64,000 bases of DNA from Folioceros fuciformis (GCA_049999805.1 JBNGIO010006249.1:255589-319588), one strand, 5' to 3'; counted from the first letter of the stretch, positions 12,123-23,927 are shown. Numbers and translations are program-made. Notes: generated from the sequence alone by a model not told the origin.

Positions 12123-15100
12123 TCACTCCCCCTCACGCATGAGCCTGAGATAAGAATCCTTGCTGAAAGGCCCTATTGCAACTACATACTTCTTACGAAG
12201 TGATTTGGATAACCCCTTGGTCAAGAGATCTGCTGTTTTCTCTACTATGCTGATATACTTTAGAATCACTTGCTTGTTGGCCACGGTCTGATAGATGAAA
12301 TTGTATTGAATTTCCACATGTTTCGTCCTGGCGTGCAAGATTGGGTTATAAGTCATTGTGATGGTGGACTGATTATCGCAAAACAGCTCAATTGGTTCTG
12401 ATTGTGACTCGTTGATATCCTGAAGAAATTGCCTAATCCATAGAATCTCTTTCGCGTCTAGGGTTGTTGTTGCATACTCAGCCTCGGTTGAAGATGTGCA
12501 GATTGTTTGCATCTTTTTACTTGCCCAAGAATCTGTTGAAGCGTTGATGCGTATGCAATAGGCTGTTACTGATTTCCTCGAGTCTGGGTCGCCAGCCCAA
12601 TCTGCATCAAACAAGCCAATTAATTTGAGGTTAATTGCATGATCAGCCTTATACAGTAGCCCTAAGGATTTGGTNNNNNNNNNNNNNNNNNNNNNNNNNN
12701 NNNNNNNNNNNNNNNNNNNNNNNNNNNNNNNNNNNNNNNNNNNNNNNNNNNNNNNNNNNNNNNNNNNNNNNNNNCATGATCAGCCTTATACAGTAGCCCT
12801 AAGGATTTGCTCATTTTGAGATAGCGTAGGATTCGTTTCACGCTTGTCCAGTGAGCCTTTCCGAGGTTTAACATATATTTGGCCACAATGTTAACGGCTA
12901 GTGCAACGTCTGGCCTTGTCCATATTGATAAGTACAACAAGCTGCCTACAGCCTCATTGTAAGGTACATTCTTCATCTCATTGATGTCTTCTGGTGATGT
13001 GGGGCAGTCAAGTGCTGACACTTTGTCGCCGAACGCTATTGGTGTAGCAACTGGTTTGGCATCTGACAGATTAAACCTGGTAAGCAGCTGGTCAACATAA
13101 TGTTTCTTATGGATGAAGAAGGAGCCATCGGATGGGTTTTGCTCAAACTGGACTCCGAGTGCGAAGCAGAGAGGCCCCATATCTACAACGTCGTATTCCT
13201 TACCTAGTAAGTCCTTCACATGTTGAATGATTTTAGGAATGTTACCGAAAATGAAATTGTTGTCGACATAAAGTGTCACGATTGCAAGCTCGTCTCCTGA
13301 TTTCAGAACATACACGCTCTTGTCTGCTGTGAGGCTGGAGAAACCATATTTATGGAGGTACAAGTCGACTGTTTCATTCCACACTTGCGCTAACTGCTGG
13401 AGGCCGTAAATGCTTTTAAGAAGCTTGCACACCTTGTTGGGGTCTTGAATGAAACCTGGTGGTTGCAACATGTATATATCTTTATGCAGCGTTCCATACA
13501 GGAAGGCTGTTTTAACGTCAACCTGATGTATCTGCAGATAGTGGTGAGCTGCGAAAGCAAGAAGAATTTGGATAGACGTGGATTTTACGACTGGGCTGAA
13601 AAGCCAATGCTCCTTGTAGTCGAAGCCCGGCACCTGGGTGAACCCACGGGCTACGAGTCTTGACTTGAATCTTGATATAGTGCCATCTGGTTTAAGTTTT
13701 CTTCTGAAGGTCCACTTATAGGAAATTGGTTTCCGCCTAGCAGGCAGGTCAGTAAGCTTCCAGGTCTCGTTTGCAATTAGGGAATCGTATTCGGAATGTA
13801 TTGATGCTTTCCATTCAGGTATACTACGTGCTTCTTCTATGCTTGCTAGTACACCTTGCATCTCAATTGCAGAGAGGGCTTGATGAAGGGCAAGCTGAAC
13901 TGAATCACTCTCGGAAGCTCGTGGTCGAACTGACACCTGTACGGGTGGAGTAACTGAGGGTACCTCTACCTCTACAGATGGTGTGGCTACTTGACGAGAA
14001 AAAGACTCTCTAGGAGCAGTGGGTGGATTTCTCCATTGATGGCTAGGTGGCCTATGGCAAGTGGATCGCCTAAGAGGTGATGTTTCGGGTTGAGGGGTAC
14101 TGACCTCATAATCTGGCTAGTTGAGGAGAGGCAAGCTGTCCATATGGTTGTCTGGTGTGGCATGACCTAATGGTAAGTCGTGTGGATGCGGTAGAGCGGG
14201 AGCTTGGTTTGGAGTTATTGATTGAAGTGGCTGGACGAGAGAAGGTGAAGCCGGAGGTGGATCATTCCCTGTCGGACCTTGAAACTCAAACTCATAATCG
14301 CTGGGGTTATATGTGTCCCCCTTAAGGTCAGATTAGGAATCAGGTGAGAAACTAAAAATACTAGGGTCAAGCAAAGGAATAGCGGTAGAGACGGAATGGA
14401 GGTATGTTTGAATAAGAGTGGCTTCATGGAAGTGAATGCTATGGGATAGGATTACCTGCATTGTAGATGGGTCGAAAAGTTTGTAAGCCTTGGACTGATC
14501 TGCATAACCAATGAACAGAAGTTTGCGTCCTTTGTCATTCCACTTCTTACGAAAATCACCAGGGATGTGAGCAAAAGCTGGGCTGCCGAAGATTCGAAGG
14601 TAAGAAATTTTGGGCTTGTGGCCGGTTCAGCGTTCATAGGGTGTTGTGTTGACAAGCTCCTTAGTAGGTAGGCGATTCTTCAGATAGTTTGCTGTAGAGA
14701 CGGCTTCGGCCCAATAACCTTTTGTAAGCCCTGCCAGCTTAAGGATGGAGCGCGAGATTTCCAGCAACGAGCGATTCAGTCATTCGGCAAAGGGGTTTTG
14801 AGAAGGCGTGTAGGGAACTGTGTACTGGCGAAGAATTCCTCTAGAGGTAGAGAATGAATGAAAGGATTGACTGGTATATTCCCCGCCGTTGTCTGCTCTA
14901 AGGGTGCGAACCTGAAACCCCATCTGCCTTTCTATAGTGGTGACATACTCTTGAAAACAGGAAAAGGCCTCATCTTTGTGACGGAGAAAGTAAACATGAC
15001 AATATCTGCTCCACTCATCGAGGAAGGTGATAAAGTAAAGGTGACCCCCAAAGCTGGTGGTGCTCATGGGGTCACAGAGGTCGGAATGGACAGTCTCTAA

Positions 15101-16373
15101 AAGGCAACGGGCTCAAGTGGGAGCAACATCTTTAAAAGGTAACTGGGCAAGCTTAGCATACTAACAAATCTCACAGAAGAAGTCTTTATGTACTTTAATT
15201 GTCACAGGGTCTTTGTACATGCTGGGGTTAGCAAAAGCATGTAGATAGCGGGGGTTCATGTGGCCGGCACGACAGTGCCAAAGAAGGACATGATTCTGAT
15301 GGTTTGGAGAAGTGGCAGTGGAGCTGTCCACCAAAAGGTAAAGATCGTTGTACAGGAGACCATGAGCAAGCGATGTCTGATTCTGATCTCTCGAGTGGTG
15401 GATCGTGCAGTGATTACCTCGAAAAGTGATGATGAGATCGTGCTTAGTTGCAAGTTTACGAACTGAGAGCAGGTTCTTCGTCATTGCCAGGACGTGGAGA
15501 ACTCCATTAAAGGTGAGTAGCTCCCCGTTAGATAATCGGAGCTGAATTTCTCTCAATCCTTGGATAGCTAGGGCGTTGTTGTCACCGAGCAGGACATGTT
15601 GGTCCGAGAGTGTGCCATGGTATGAGGTGAACATGTCGCGACTACTGCAAATGTGAGTTGTTGCTCCGAAATCGAGAAACCACTTGCTAGTCTCAGTTCT
15701 GGTGAGTGTGAGGCAGACCGCCAAAATTGAATTTGTAGTAGGTGGCGTCGGAGCCTGCGACAAGTGTGTTTTATGTCGAGGAGGGTTGCGACGAGGTTCA
15801 CCTACTACCTTCTTGCGACACTCGTACTCAAAGTGCCCAGAGATCCTGCACCAGTTGCATGGTCCCTTTGTAGTTCTTCGTTGTTGCTGTTGCTGCTTAT
15901 TTCCATTGAAAATCGGTTGTGTTCCAAGCTGATGAACGGGCCTCCTTGTGGCAGGGTTTGGTCTGAGGCCACCCCGTCTTCTGCCTCTACCTCGTGATGT
16001 GAAAAGAGCGTGACTTGGGCCAGCACTGAACTAGGGATTGCTCGCACGGCTTGATTCTTCCTCTAACAAGGCTCCCACAACTTTCGAAAGAGTATATGTA
16101 AGCTGGTACTCCTCCAGATGCCGCTACCTGAATTGACTGCCGCAAGATAGAGTTCTGAGAACTGACGAAAGTTCTGTAAGAGGGAGGAAGAGAAGTGAGT
16201 AGTGCGATGGCTGCTTGCAACGCTGTGACAATTGTGCCGCTGGCTGCAAGCTTGGCCTGCAAGGACCTGAAGTTATGGATGTGCTGCTCCACAATTTCGC
16301 ATTCTTTCATTTTTAGCGAATAAAACTAACGTGTGGCGTTGATTAGGGACATGGAGCTTTGAGCTTGGAACAT
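12123..16373 (-). pseudogene. Copia gag-pol remnant (gag C-part to RNase H)
   Basis: Read on the minus strand. The gag UBN2-like region (about 16373-15990) is followed by a CX2CX4HX4C zinc knuckle (about 15870-15830), the protease motif LDFGATTHIC (about 15660, where most Copia proteases have D-S/T-G-A), the pre-integrase zinc site (WHCRAGH ... CEIC) and an integrase core with D, ADNGG and a Glu 36 residues later (15067-14780). Reverse transcriptase spans 13936-12810; its YVDD box reads YVDNN. RNase H (12614-12123) has SSTEAEY and FCDNQS. In-frame stops occur right after the integrase Glu (about 14780), at about 14630 and in gag at about 16320. A 100-N gap with a duplicated flank splits reverse transcriptase from RNase H. 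It cannot make a working polyprotein. Confidence 0.93.
12675..12774. other. Assembly gap (100 N) with duplicated flanks
   Basis: The about 35 bp left of the gap (from CATGATCAGCC at about 12638) reappear right of it (from 12775). In the reading frame of the element both copies encode the same residues, so the two contig ends overlap and the real gap is probably zero or negative. Confidence 0.95.
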
Positions 16374-16636
16374 GTCCTTGTCGTGCTAAACAGCATCAGC
16401 CTGATCAGTTGACTAACAATCACCAGGATTGTGTGAGTGAGCTAAATTCTAAGCACTCACTTTCTAGCTAGTTTAGTGGTCATAAACGTGACCGTAAGGC
16501 AAATGGAACGTCCATCAAAAACAAAATAGTAGTCCTTGCCAGTCCTAATCCCCCCCCCCCCAGTGTGGTGATACCTGACACCAACACTGCAGTCAGGCCT
16601 TGCTGAAAGTGAATCGGATCCATTGAACTTACCTGA

Positions 16637-16993
16637 TCACTTGTCCCTGTGGTCTCTGGCTCGGCAGAGGTGGCAATACCACAGGTTCTCCGGCACTTCG
16701 GTCAGTGGTGGCTGGAGGCAAAATAGATGAGAACCTCCATTGCAGCCGTCACACAATAGCATGAGCTCTGGGTCATCAATCCGCCTGCACACTTGACATG
16801 CGTAATCAGCTGGAGGGATCCAATTTGCTGTGACGTGCGTAGGGTCTAAGTTGACAGATGACAAGGGGCGCAATTCTTTATGTGGTCGGTAGTGACCCTC
16901 CCATCTGATCCTTCCAGCAACAATACTCCATTCTTGCGCACCTCTCGCACCCGTAACACATGTAGCGTTGGCAGTGCTTGGCCCTACTCTCAC
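16637..16993 (-). pseudogene. PHD-finger fragment inside the nested insertion
   Basis: The minus-strand frame encodes a complete C4HC3 PHD finger near its C-terminus: CQVC, CDGC, SHLFC and YCHLC in correct spacing, with the hydrophobic LQPPL and a Trp two residues before the last Cys pair. PHD fingers bind histone H3 tails. The open frame has no ATG of its own and no neighbouring exons that I recognise, so it is most likely a captured host-gene or transposon domain rather than a working gene. The residue just before the His, often Tyr in this finger type, is Ser here. PHD fingers are also known inside some plant and algal retroelement proteins, which is the main alternative origin. Confidence 0.7.
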
Positions 16994-17049
16994 AGCTTTG
17001 TCTGTGGCTCAAGTCCCATCCCCTGCTCACAACCTGCCCAGGCCAAGCC

Positions 17050-17214
17050 AGCGCTACGATCCAGGCTTAGTGTTGAGGTCCAGGCACAGCGTCACAATCC
17101 AAGCACAGCTTCACGATCCAGGCACCACGCCACGAGCCAGGCACAGTGTCACAATCCAAGCACCCCGTCGAAATCCAAGCACGGTGTCATGATACTGGCA
17201 CTGCGTCGCGATCC
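17050..17214. repeat. 19-bp minisatellite
   Basis: About eight degenerate copies of a 19-bp unit of the form CCAGGCACAGCGTCACAAT, alternating CCAGGCAC and CCAAGCAC starts. It lies within the insertion in the retrotransposon. Confidence 0.85.
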
Positions 17215-17540
17215 CCGGCTCCTCAGTCCCGAAAGCAGTGACGATGGCCTTGCGTGCACACAGACGATCTGTCGATCTCCAGCTCCTGCTCACGACTGGA
17301 CAGGTTCGGGCTCACCTGGGTGTCCTTCACCTGCAAATCATAGACTGTACAGTCCCCTCCTTAGCTCCGTGAGCGGCCTTCCCCACAGTCAGTTCGGTCC
17401 GAGTCCATGGACAGTCTCAGCTTGCGCTCACTGAGTCTCTCCCTCCCGGCTTCTGGCACTCACACACACGTCCATCCACCGTTGTCCACCAGCCCACTGC
17501 TCAGCACCGACTCTGCCCTGGTAACCGCAATGGGTCACAC

Positions 17541-17900
17541 AGCTTGCTGGGATTCCTCTGCCGCTTGAGTTGAGTGCCTCAACTCACTATCCAGCACTGG
17601 CTCTACCTCGATGCCCGCGACGGGACACCACAGCTTGATGGGATTCCTCTGGCCCTTGAGTTGAGTGCCTTAGCTCACTGTCCAGCATTGGCGCTACCCC
17701 GATGCCCGCGACGGGACACCACAGCTTGTTGGGATTCCTCTGGCGCTTGAGTTGAGTGCCTCAGCTCACTGTCCAGCACTGGCGCTACCCCGATGCTCGC
17801 GACGAGACACCATAGCTTGCCGGAATCCCCCTAACACTAGAGCTGAGTGCCTTAGCTCACCGTCCAGCGCTGTCGTCCATCGACGTCATGCTAATGCCCA
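17541..17900. repeat. 91-bp tandem repeat, about four copies
   Basis: Units beginning AGCTTG followed by a GGGATTCCTCTG-like block start at 17541, 17632, 17723 and 17814, exactly 91 bp apart. The last copy is the most diverged. Confidence 0.9.
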
Positions 17901-18439
17901 CAACGGAGCACCACGACACTTGTGAACTTGCCTGCCTGAGCTCCGGGGTTTGTGAGCCAGATCTCGATCCTGCAAGCATAGCGGCTGGGTTTGCGAGTTG
18001 TAGTAAGTTCTCCACCTAGCCCCGGCGTGGCATGCTCAGATTGTTAGTCACACATCCTCACACCGCAATGCAACCCATCAATGCTTTCACTCTGATTTTT
18101 GAGCAGTGGATTCACAAGTAGTTCCTTGGCTACCTACCTTGACTGCAGGCTTAGGCTCAATGAGAGAACTTCTAACAACTACGGGACTAAGCCTAGAAGG
18201 TCGGCACTTATCTGTCACGTTGCTCCTGGCCGTTACCCCCAGTCCTCCATCGTCGCCATACCGCCCACGCTCAAAACCGTTCCAGCATTTCGCACAATGA
18301 TGGTTCTAAACCCTAAACGGATCACACATTCCCTACCTGGCTATCCCTCATCTACCTAATCATATAGTTAGACTAATTACATACAATTAGCCTAATTATA
18401 TCTATTTGATTAATTGGATACCCTAATTAATCAACATGG

Positions 18440-18775
18440 CTTGACATCCTTGAAAACACTCCACACTTCTGCTGAGGTACTCTGACCTTGTGTGTGGGGT
18501 AGCATACTCTTGTCTAATGTAGAAACAAGAGTGTTGCGTGCTCAATTGTCTTTCTTATGCCAGGCTGCAATCTCATCAAGGGTTGTAGGAGGCACGGTAG
18601 TTATGGATGGTTGCTTCAGGGTTCCATTTACAACTGACATCAGATCATGCTCCTCTCATAGTGCAGTGATGCGCACCTGCCATGCCTCGAAATCACTTCC
18701 GTTGAAGCGATCTGGGTCACGAAACTCTATCTTAGAGATAATTGTGGAAGGTACATAAGGTGTTGAGGTTGTCAT
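18440..18775 (-). pseudogene. N-terminal gag fragment of the Copia element
   Basis: Starting at the ATG at 18775 the minus strand encodes a Copia gag N-terminus with the usual F-x-G-x-x-F-x-x-W pattern (RFNGSDFEAWQ), followed by in-frame stops after ITAL and after HKKDN. It is separated from the rest of gag by the 2.1-kb insertion. Its position just inside the primer-binding site is as expected for the element. Confidence 0.85.
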
Positions 18776-19327
18776 TATGTAGTGCTGAAAAAGTCAAAGG
18801 GGATCAAAAGATAGCATCTACAAGGATCATCTATAGGTAAGACTCTACTCTACCTAGACGTACAGTTGTGTTGAGAACTTGCTGATTACCAGGCGCAGTA
18901 CTTCTAATTAAGGTTCTAAACAGGTGAGTTGAATCCTAAGACAATCGTGTGTGGAACGAAGACAAGAAGAGAGCACATGAGAGGCATCATCAGGTTGAGT
19001 TGGTGCAGGGGTTGACCAATTGAGTGAGCTTGAAGTTTTTCCTGGACGAGAATGATGATCACAAGTGTTACGTCTGTGCTCGAAGGGAGGTAGTCTACGT
19101 CAAGGAGGTTTGTTCAAGGACTCAGAGCAGTTGTTCCAAAGACGCTGGTGGTGCTGAGTTGCCTTACTGACAGGTACGTAGATTGAGGAAGTACGTCTTC
19201 TAGGCATCTTGTTGGATGAGAGATTGCTAGAGCTCAACGCAATGAGTACTCTGCAGGGTTATGGCGCTAGGCTGTGAGGGCCTAGGTGAGGAGAGGAGGA
19301 TGGCATATGGCGGCATGGAGCAAGATG

Positions 19328-19339
19328 GCTCTGATACCA
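19328..19339 (-). promoter_or_regulatory. Primer-binding site of the Copia element
   Basis: The minus strand reads TGGTATCAGAGC, complementary to the 3' end of plant initiator methionyl-tRNA, five bases inside the 5' LTR. It is the classic plant Copia primer site. Confidence 0.95.
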
Positions 19340-19344
19340 TCTTA

Positions 19345-19596
19345 TGGAAACGGAGAGAACGATTCTCATGAAAACACCATCGATCATTATGGCTGATGGC
19401 CACATATAGGAAAGTATAAACGGCTATTCGGTTTGGGCAGTTTAACTATTCGTTACTATTGATTAATTTACTATTTAGGGTTTAGGGTTTTACTATTTAA
19501 TGTGCTTAAGTAGGGTACACCGAAACGTGCCCTAAACACATTGTGCATTGGTCCGCGGTGTATGTCGGCGATACCCCAACGCGCGGTGCGCCAACA
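19345..19596 (-). repeat. 5' LTR of the Copia element
   Basis: 252 bp, TG...CA on the minus strand, alignable with 11741-12030. It contains two telomere-like TTTAGGG units (about 19476-19490 on the plus strand) that the other LTR lacks. Confidence 0.93.
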
Positions 19597-19935
19597 CAAT
19601 GCGGCTACTGTATGCACAGCAGCTCAATTGTATTGGAAGCCTTAGATAAGGGTAGGCATGTACTACATCAAGCCACGATCACTTCATTGGTGAGCAAAGT
19701 TCATGACAATGTTCCAAGTGGAGATCCTAACCGTTCCAGAGAGATTATCAAAGTCTCCCCAACCACATTCAATGACATCTATAGTGTTGTTGCTCTTGAC
19801 TTGACCAGACACCCTCCTCCCAAGTCTCATTACTTTGCCAAATTGTAAGTCGTAAGTTGCATGTTGCAAAACATAGATTGGTGATGTTGGTTTCCATTAC
19901 TACCTTAGCTTGTTGTTTCCTTCCCTAGCAGAAAC

Positions 19936-20268
19936 TTGAGCATATTTAAGAAGTCCTTCAACTACAAACACCACTCAAGCAAGATTGTCATAAAGAGGGC
20001 ATTTGGACGTTTGAACAGTACAAAGCGTATCTTGAACAAACGTCTAGTTTCAACGGATTTAAAGCAAGTTGGCAAACCAGCATTTTGGTGTTGTATACTA
20101 CATAACATCAATATTGATATGCAAGTAAGTGATGCTGACCATGCCATAGACACAATCCCTCAGCATGATCAAACTACATTACAATTCCAAGTACAAGGTC
20201 TATCAACGCAAACTAATCTCAATGTGTTTAAACATTGTGATATTAATGAACTCAAAATTTTAATGTAA
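19936..20268 (+). pseudogene. PIF/Harbinger transposase C-terminal remnant
   Basis: The plus-strand frame reads FNYKHHSSKIVIKRAFG...RILNKR and then CCILHNINID. The pattern F-N-Y-x-H-S-S...IERAFG and the box CCILHNI are hallmarks of the DDE domain end of plant PIF/Harbinger transposases (HARBI1-like). Upstream sequence to about 19,610 may be a decayed earlier part, but catalytic residues cannot be picked out and there is no full frame. It directly abuts the Copia 5' LTR, so the retrotransposon may have inserted next to or into it. Confidence 0.75.
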
Positions 20269-21099
20269 AACTCAAAAACATGAAAAAATAATCCATATCC
20301 ATACAGCAAAGATCAAATTTATTTGAGTACTTTGAAGCCCCTCTTTTTCCTTTGATCTAAAAATCTAACTTGGGTTGCTAGACTAACCCCTTATCTTGAT
20401 TTTTTTTTTTCATTTTTGACTTCCACTAAATACCCACATATTTGCGTGTGCCGAGCAAGACATTGATGTAATTGCATTTTGAATACTAATTTTTGCTAAA
20501 AGTTTTCGGATCTACGACTTAGAACCATCCAAATCTTAGATATATGTCGTGGATTTTTAATTTATTTTTTACCTCAACCCCATTTTAATGGAATCGAATT
20601 GTTTGGCACATACCATGTTTTGATAGTATTTTGTATGTACCTGACATGGCCAAACATTTGTTGTCGTTTAGTTAGCTCCTTTAAACTCTTGGATTTTCTA
20701 TGGTAACTTTGGAATGACGTCTTTTTTCCTAGAAGATGTATTCTTGGCTGCAACTGAGCACTAGTGCTTCTCCAAAGCTTCTTCAATTTTCTTCACCACT
20801 GGTCCTTCGCTTCTCATTGAGCTAGGATGATTGTGCCTTCTTAGCTTGCCCATTCCATCGCCTTAAAGAATGAAGGCTGCTCATTTGAAGCTTAGGGCCT
20901 GCTTACAGTCAGTCCCTAACCGTGCAAGGTTAAAGGTGTGTGTTAGGATATATTAACCTAGACTAGTTAGGTATACGATGTGAAACAACATACACACACA
21001 CTTATATTTATAATGTTTTTCTAAACATTGAACCAAATATTCTCTTCTAAACTCACTCTTGTGCTCATTTGTTCTTGAACATCTTCCTCTTTATGTCTT

Positions 21100-21440
21100 T
21101 CTATACTTAGAGTAAGGCGCATTCCTCTTGAAAAAGGGCACCCACCATATCTGAGAAAAAGATTGGTGACGGGATGCTAATAGCTACAGCATCACTCACT
21201 GCTTGCAAAGAAACACCTTGTTTGTACATGAATGTCTTGTAGCTGGGAGGAAGACTCATGAAAAGCTATGCTATTGCATCCAACTCTAACATAGTTGATC
21301 AAAGTGCTATGAGTTGGGCATGTAGGGGCTGAAATTTACTCACAGACACATAGGCTTGTTTTTCTTTTTTCATGTGCAAACCAAAGAATTCATTCCTCAC
21401 TATGCATAGAGTAAGAATATTCTTCACGTCATAGGTTTCC
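21100..21440 (-). pseudogene. Copia gag (UBN2-type) relic
   Basis: Frames on the minus strand, broken by shifts and stops, spell LKMKKEKQAYVS and FQPLHAQLIAL, closely resembling the gag segment LKMKECEIVEQ...FRSLQAKLAA of the full-length element. It is a separate, older copy. Confidence 0.6.
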
Positions 21441-21465
21441 TAAAGTTGATCCCATATTTTATACA

Positions 21466-21587
21466 CCTTGGACAAGTACTCTACATCAACCACTTATCTT
21501 GGTTGGTTACTACAACGCAGATTGAGCCTTGGAGAAGTACTCTACATCAACCACTTATCTTGGTTGGATACTACAATGCAGATCGAG
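21466..21587. repeat. 61-bp tandem duplication
   Basis: Two copies starting at 21466 and 21527 (CCTTGGACAAGTACTC... and CCTTGGAGAAGTACTC...) differ by a few bases. Confidence 0.88.
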
Positions 21588-21646
21588 CCTCAGACAGAGA
21601 TACACAGAGATTTGTTTATATGCCTTCATTTTAGCTAGTGGAGACA

Positions 21647-21845
21647 ATGTTAACTTGGTTCTCTAAGAAGCAGTGAACTATGTCTCTTTTGTAAACTGAA
21701 GTTGAGTATTCAGCTCTTTACACGAGTGGCAAAAGAAACAATTTGGTTAAAAAGATTGCTTAAGGACTTAGAACACAATAAAAAGGATCCTACTCTTTTA
21801 TATTGTGACAATCAATCGGCCCTTACCTTGGTACATAATCTAATG
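21647..21845 (+). pseudogene. Copia RNase H relic
   Basis: The plus strand encodes, with stops and shifts, the Copia RNase H pattern: W-F-S-K-K-Q, TEVEYSAL, and LYCDNQSALTLVHN, the last intact over 14 residues. It lies on the opposite strand from the gag relic next to it, so the two come from different or rearranged copies. The following 200 bp include GAGGGTATAAATACCCCC (about 22,042-22,059), which could be the TATA region of its LTR. Confidence 0.7.
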
Positions 21846-23882
21846 TTCCTGTAGGGTTATTAAAGCCCAATGTGTTTAGGCTAATGTGTTTAGTCTAAGA
21901 TTAGTGTCTAGTTAATGTGTTTAGTCTAAGGTTAGTGTCTAGTTAAGTATCATTAGTTTAGATTAGCTTAAGCTAATATGTAGGAAGCTTCTTGCGCAGC
22001 TTCCTGTGAGCTTCTTGTGAAGCTTCCTAGGGAGCTCTTCCAGAGGGTATAAATACCCCCTTGAGCTCCCTTGCCAACTACTCTCAATGTGACCTTCTTT
22101 TCTCCTGTCCTCTCTACCTCCTCTTCTCCTCTCCTCCACCATGCTCCTTTAGTAATCCTACAGTTCCCTGCACGTACGAAATATATTGAAGCTCATCATC
22201 ACGTCATCATAGATGATGTTTCATCATGTCACATCACTATAGGATATGTAACAACATATTCTAATTCTACAAATCTACTATTAGAAGCACTTCAAACTAA
22301 AAAACAATCACCTTAGGAGGCACTTGGAGTCTTAAACTTCAGCTTGTTTTTGTCTAATTCTGTTATATTTCCTATCTTTTGATGTTGCTAAGTAGTATGA
22401 GTACTTTCTAAGATGATGAATATGAGCTACTAGTGTCTCCTCCAAAGAACATGTTTGTTTTGTCTTTTGAGCTAGCCTTTAATAGTTCAAGGTAGTTGAG
22501 ATCAAAGTTGTGCTCATATTTCTCATCTTTGTCAGTCTTCAAAGACATACTCTATTCCTACTTCACCACATAGTTTGTCTTTAGAAACTGCAACTTAGAT
22601 AGTAGGGTTAATATGTTTTACTCAACAACCAAACCACACCAATAGTGGAAGAAAGTATAGTAGCTGAAGTTCAATCGTAAAAGAGAAAGTTGCCTTTTGA
22701 ACCAGCCCACTTGAATTGGTCCTCATGAATCCTATTCCAGTGTCTCCACACATACACCTTTGGTGTTAGTCGATAATCCATACCACCCCACTTGAACCAA
22801 TCCTCTCGGATTATTACTATTCTAATGTCTCTACACATACACTTCTGGTGTCAAGCGGATAATCCACACAAGTCCCATCTTAAACCACTCTCACATCCTT
22901 GTTAGGATGTCCTTAATGTAGGGTGAAAGTTTGTTCCTGAAATTGAATAGGTAGCACAATTCTTTTCTCTTCCTGTCGAGGTGCAAGGATGTTTCTCATA
23001 GGTCTGGTCGAGGTATACTTGTTTGTGTTCTCAACAGCAGTGGAAGTAGCGTTTTGGTGCTGTAGCTCAAATAGTTCACGGGTGAGCTTCTCTTCACACT
23101 ATTCAAGCTTTCTCACTCAAGATCTCTAGTATGCATTCATCTTATGACTGCGGTGGTGGGAAGCAACCAGCCACCTTGGAGCACACCTATGCATAGAACA
23201 ATGAAGTGTGTGCCCAAGACTATCACAACCTCACTCATTATCAGAAGGAGTCAAGGGCCTCGAAGTCTCTCTTGTTGCAAGGAAGACGGTTGGAGCGGCA
23301 GCAACATGGGGGTAAAAATTGCATTCGGATTGAGAACTGGAACTCAGCATGGTTGTCATCTATATTTGCGTGACTTCCAATTGCCATTACTAGTAGCTTC
23401 TCCTCCAAGGTTTTGTCTTCAGTTTCTCGTGTTCGAGTTGTAGATTGGGGCCTACGGCCTTCCTGCAACAGAAGGGTTAGCCATCCTGCCATACGGTTGA
23501 GTGCTTGCACTAAAGCAATTTTTGTCCAGTTCTTCTACTCCAATGCATGACTTTACATGCACTCATGGGGTAGAGGCGTAACTCATGGAGGCGAGTGAAG
23601 GACAAGGGGAGGTTCAATGGTTTTGGGTTTAAGTAATTTTTCTTTAAGTCATCGTTTTTCTAATCAAACTCTACATAATCTGCACTTCTTGGTTAGCAAT
23701 AAGTAGGAGTGTTATATATTTAACAGTTGATTTTAGGGTACACCCAACTACGAATTTAAATTCAGAGGAATTGGAAGCTATTTCTCTGAAAAGAAAGAAA
23801 TATTTTAGCATTAAAAAAAATTAAACAATGACATTTCAAAAAGCTGTTTTCTGGATAGACGCGTGGAATCTACGTGTGATGG

Positions 23883-23927
23883 ATAAGCTGTGATACACCC
23901 ACTGGCCGTGGATGCATCACAGCTTAT
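23883..23927. repeat. Perfect 12-bp inverted repeat (hairpin)
   Basis: ATAAGCTGTGAT (23883-23894) and its exact complement ATCACAGCTTAT (23916-23927) are separated by 21 bp. It could be a transposon end, a small foldback element or a structured RNA. Nothing nearby decides this. Confidence 0.6.

Larger units (their letters stand above)
16375..18452. mobile_element. 2.1-kb insertion in Copia gag carrying a PHD-finger fragment
   Basis: The gag frame of the retrotransposon breaks off after a VWSVFKD-like segment (18452) and resumes at KDMFQAQ (16380). At both joints the plus strand reads TCCTTG (16375-16380 and 18447-18452), which looks like a 6-bp target duplication. The inserted DNA has base composition unlike the element: a PHD-type zinc finger on the minus strand, a 19-bp minisatellite, a 91-bp tandem array and an AT-rich right end. 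Short inverted motifs (GACTAACAATC near 16410, GATTGTTAGTC near 18040) occur inside, but no clear terminal inverted repeats or LTRs were found, so the class is unknown. Confidence 0.75.
11741..19596 (-). mobile_element. Ty1/Copia LTR retrotransposon, full-length but inactive
   Basis: Two direct terminal repeats flank a Copia-order coding region on the minus strand. The 5' LTR is 19596-19345 and the 3' LTR is 12030-11741; each begins TG and ends CA on the minus strand. Just inside the 5' LTR lies TGGTATCAGAGC, the plant initiator-Met tRNA primer-binding site. Just inside the 3' LTR is a G-rich polypurine tract. The domain order is gag, zinc knuckle, protease, integrase, reverse transcriptase, RNase H, as in Copia. 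In-frame stops, altered catalytic residues, diverged LTRs and a 2.1-kb insertion in gag show an old, dead copy. The five bases outside each LTR do not match, so no target-site duplication remains. Confidence 0.95.

Noticed and set aside
16550-16561. Run of C residues inside the nested insertion
   Set aside because: Simple homopolymer, possibly with length errors; no function implied.
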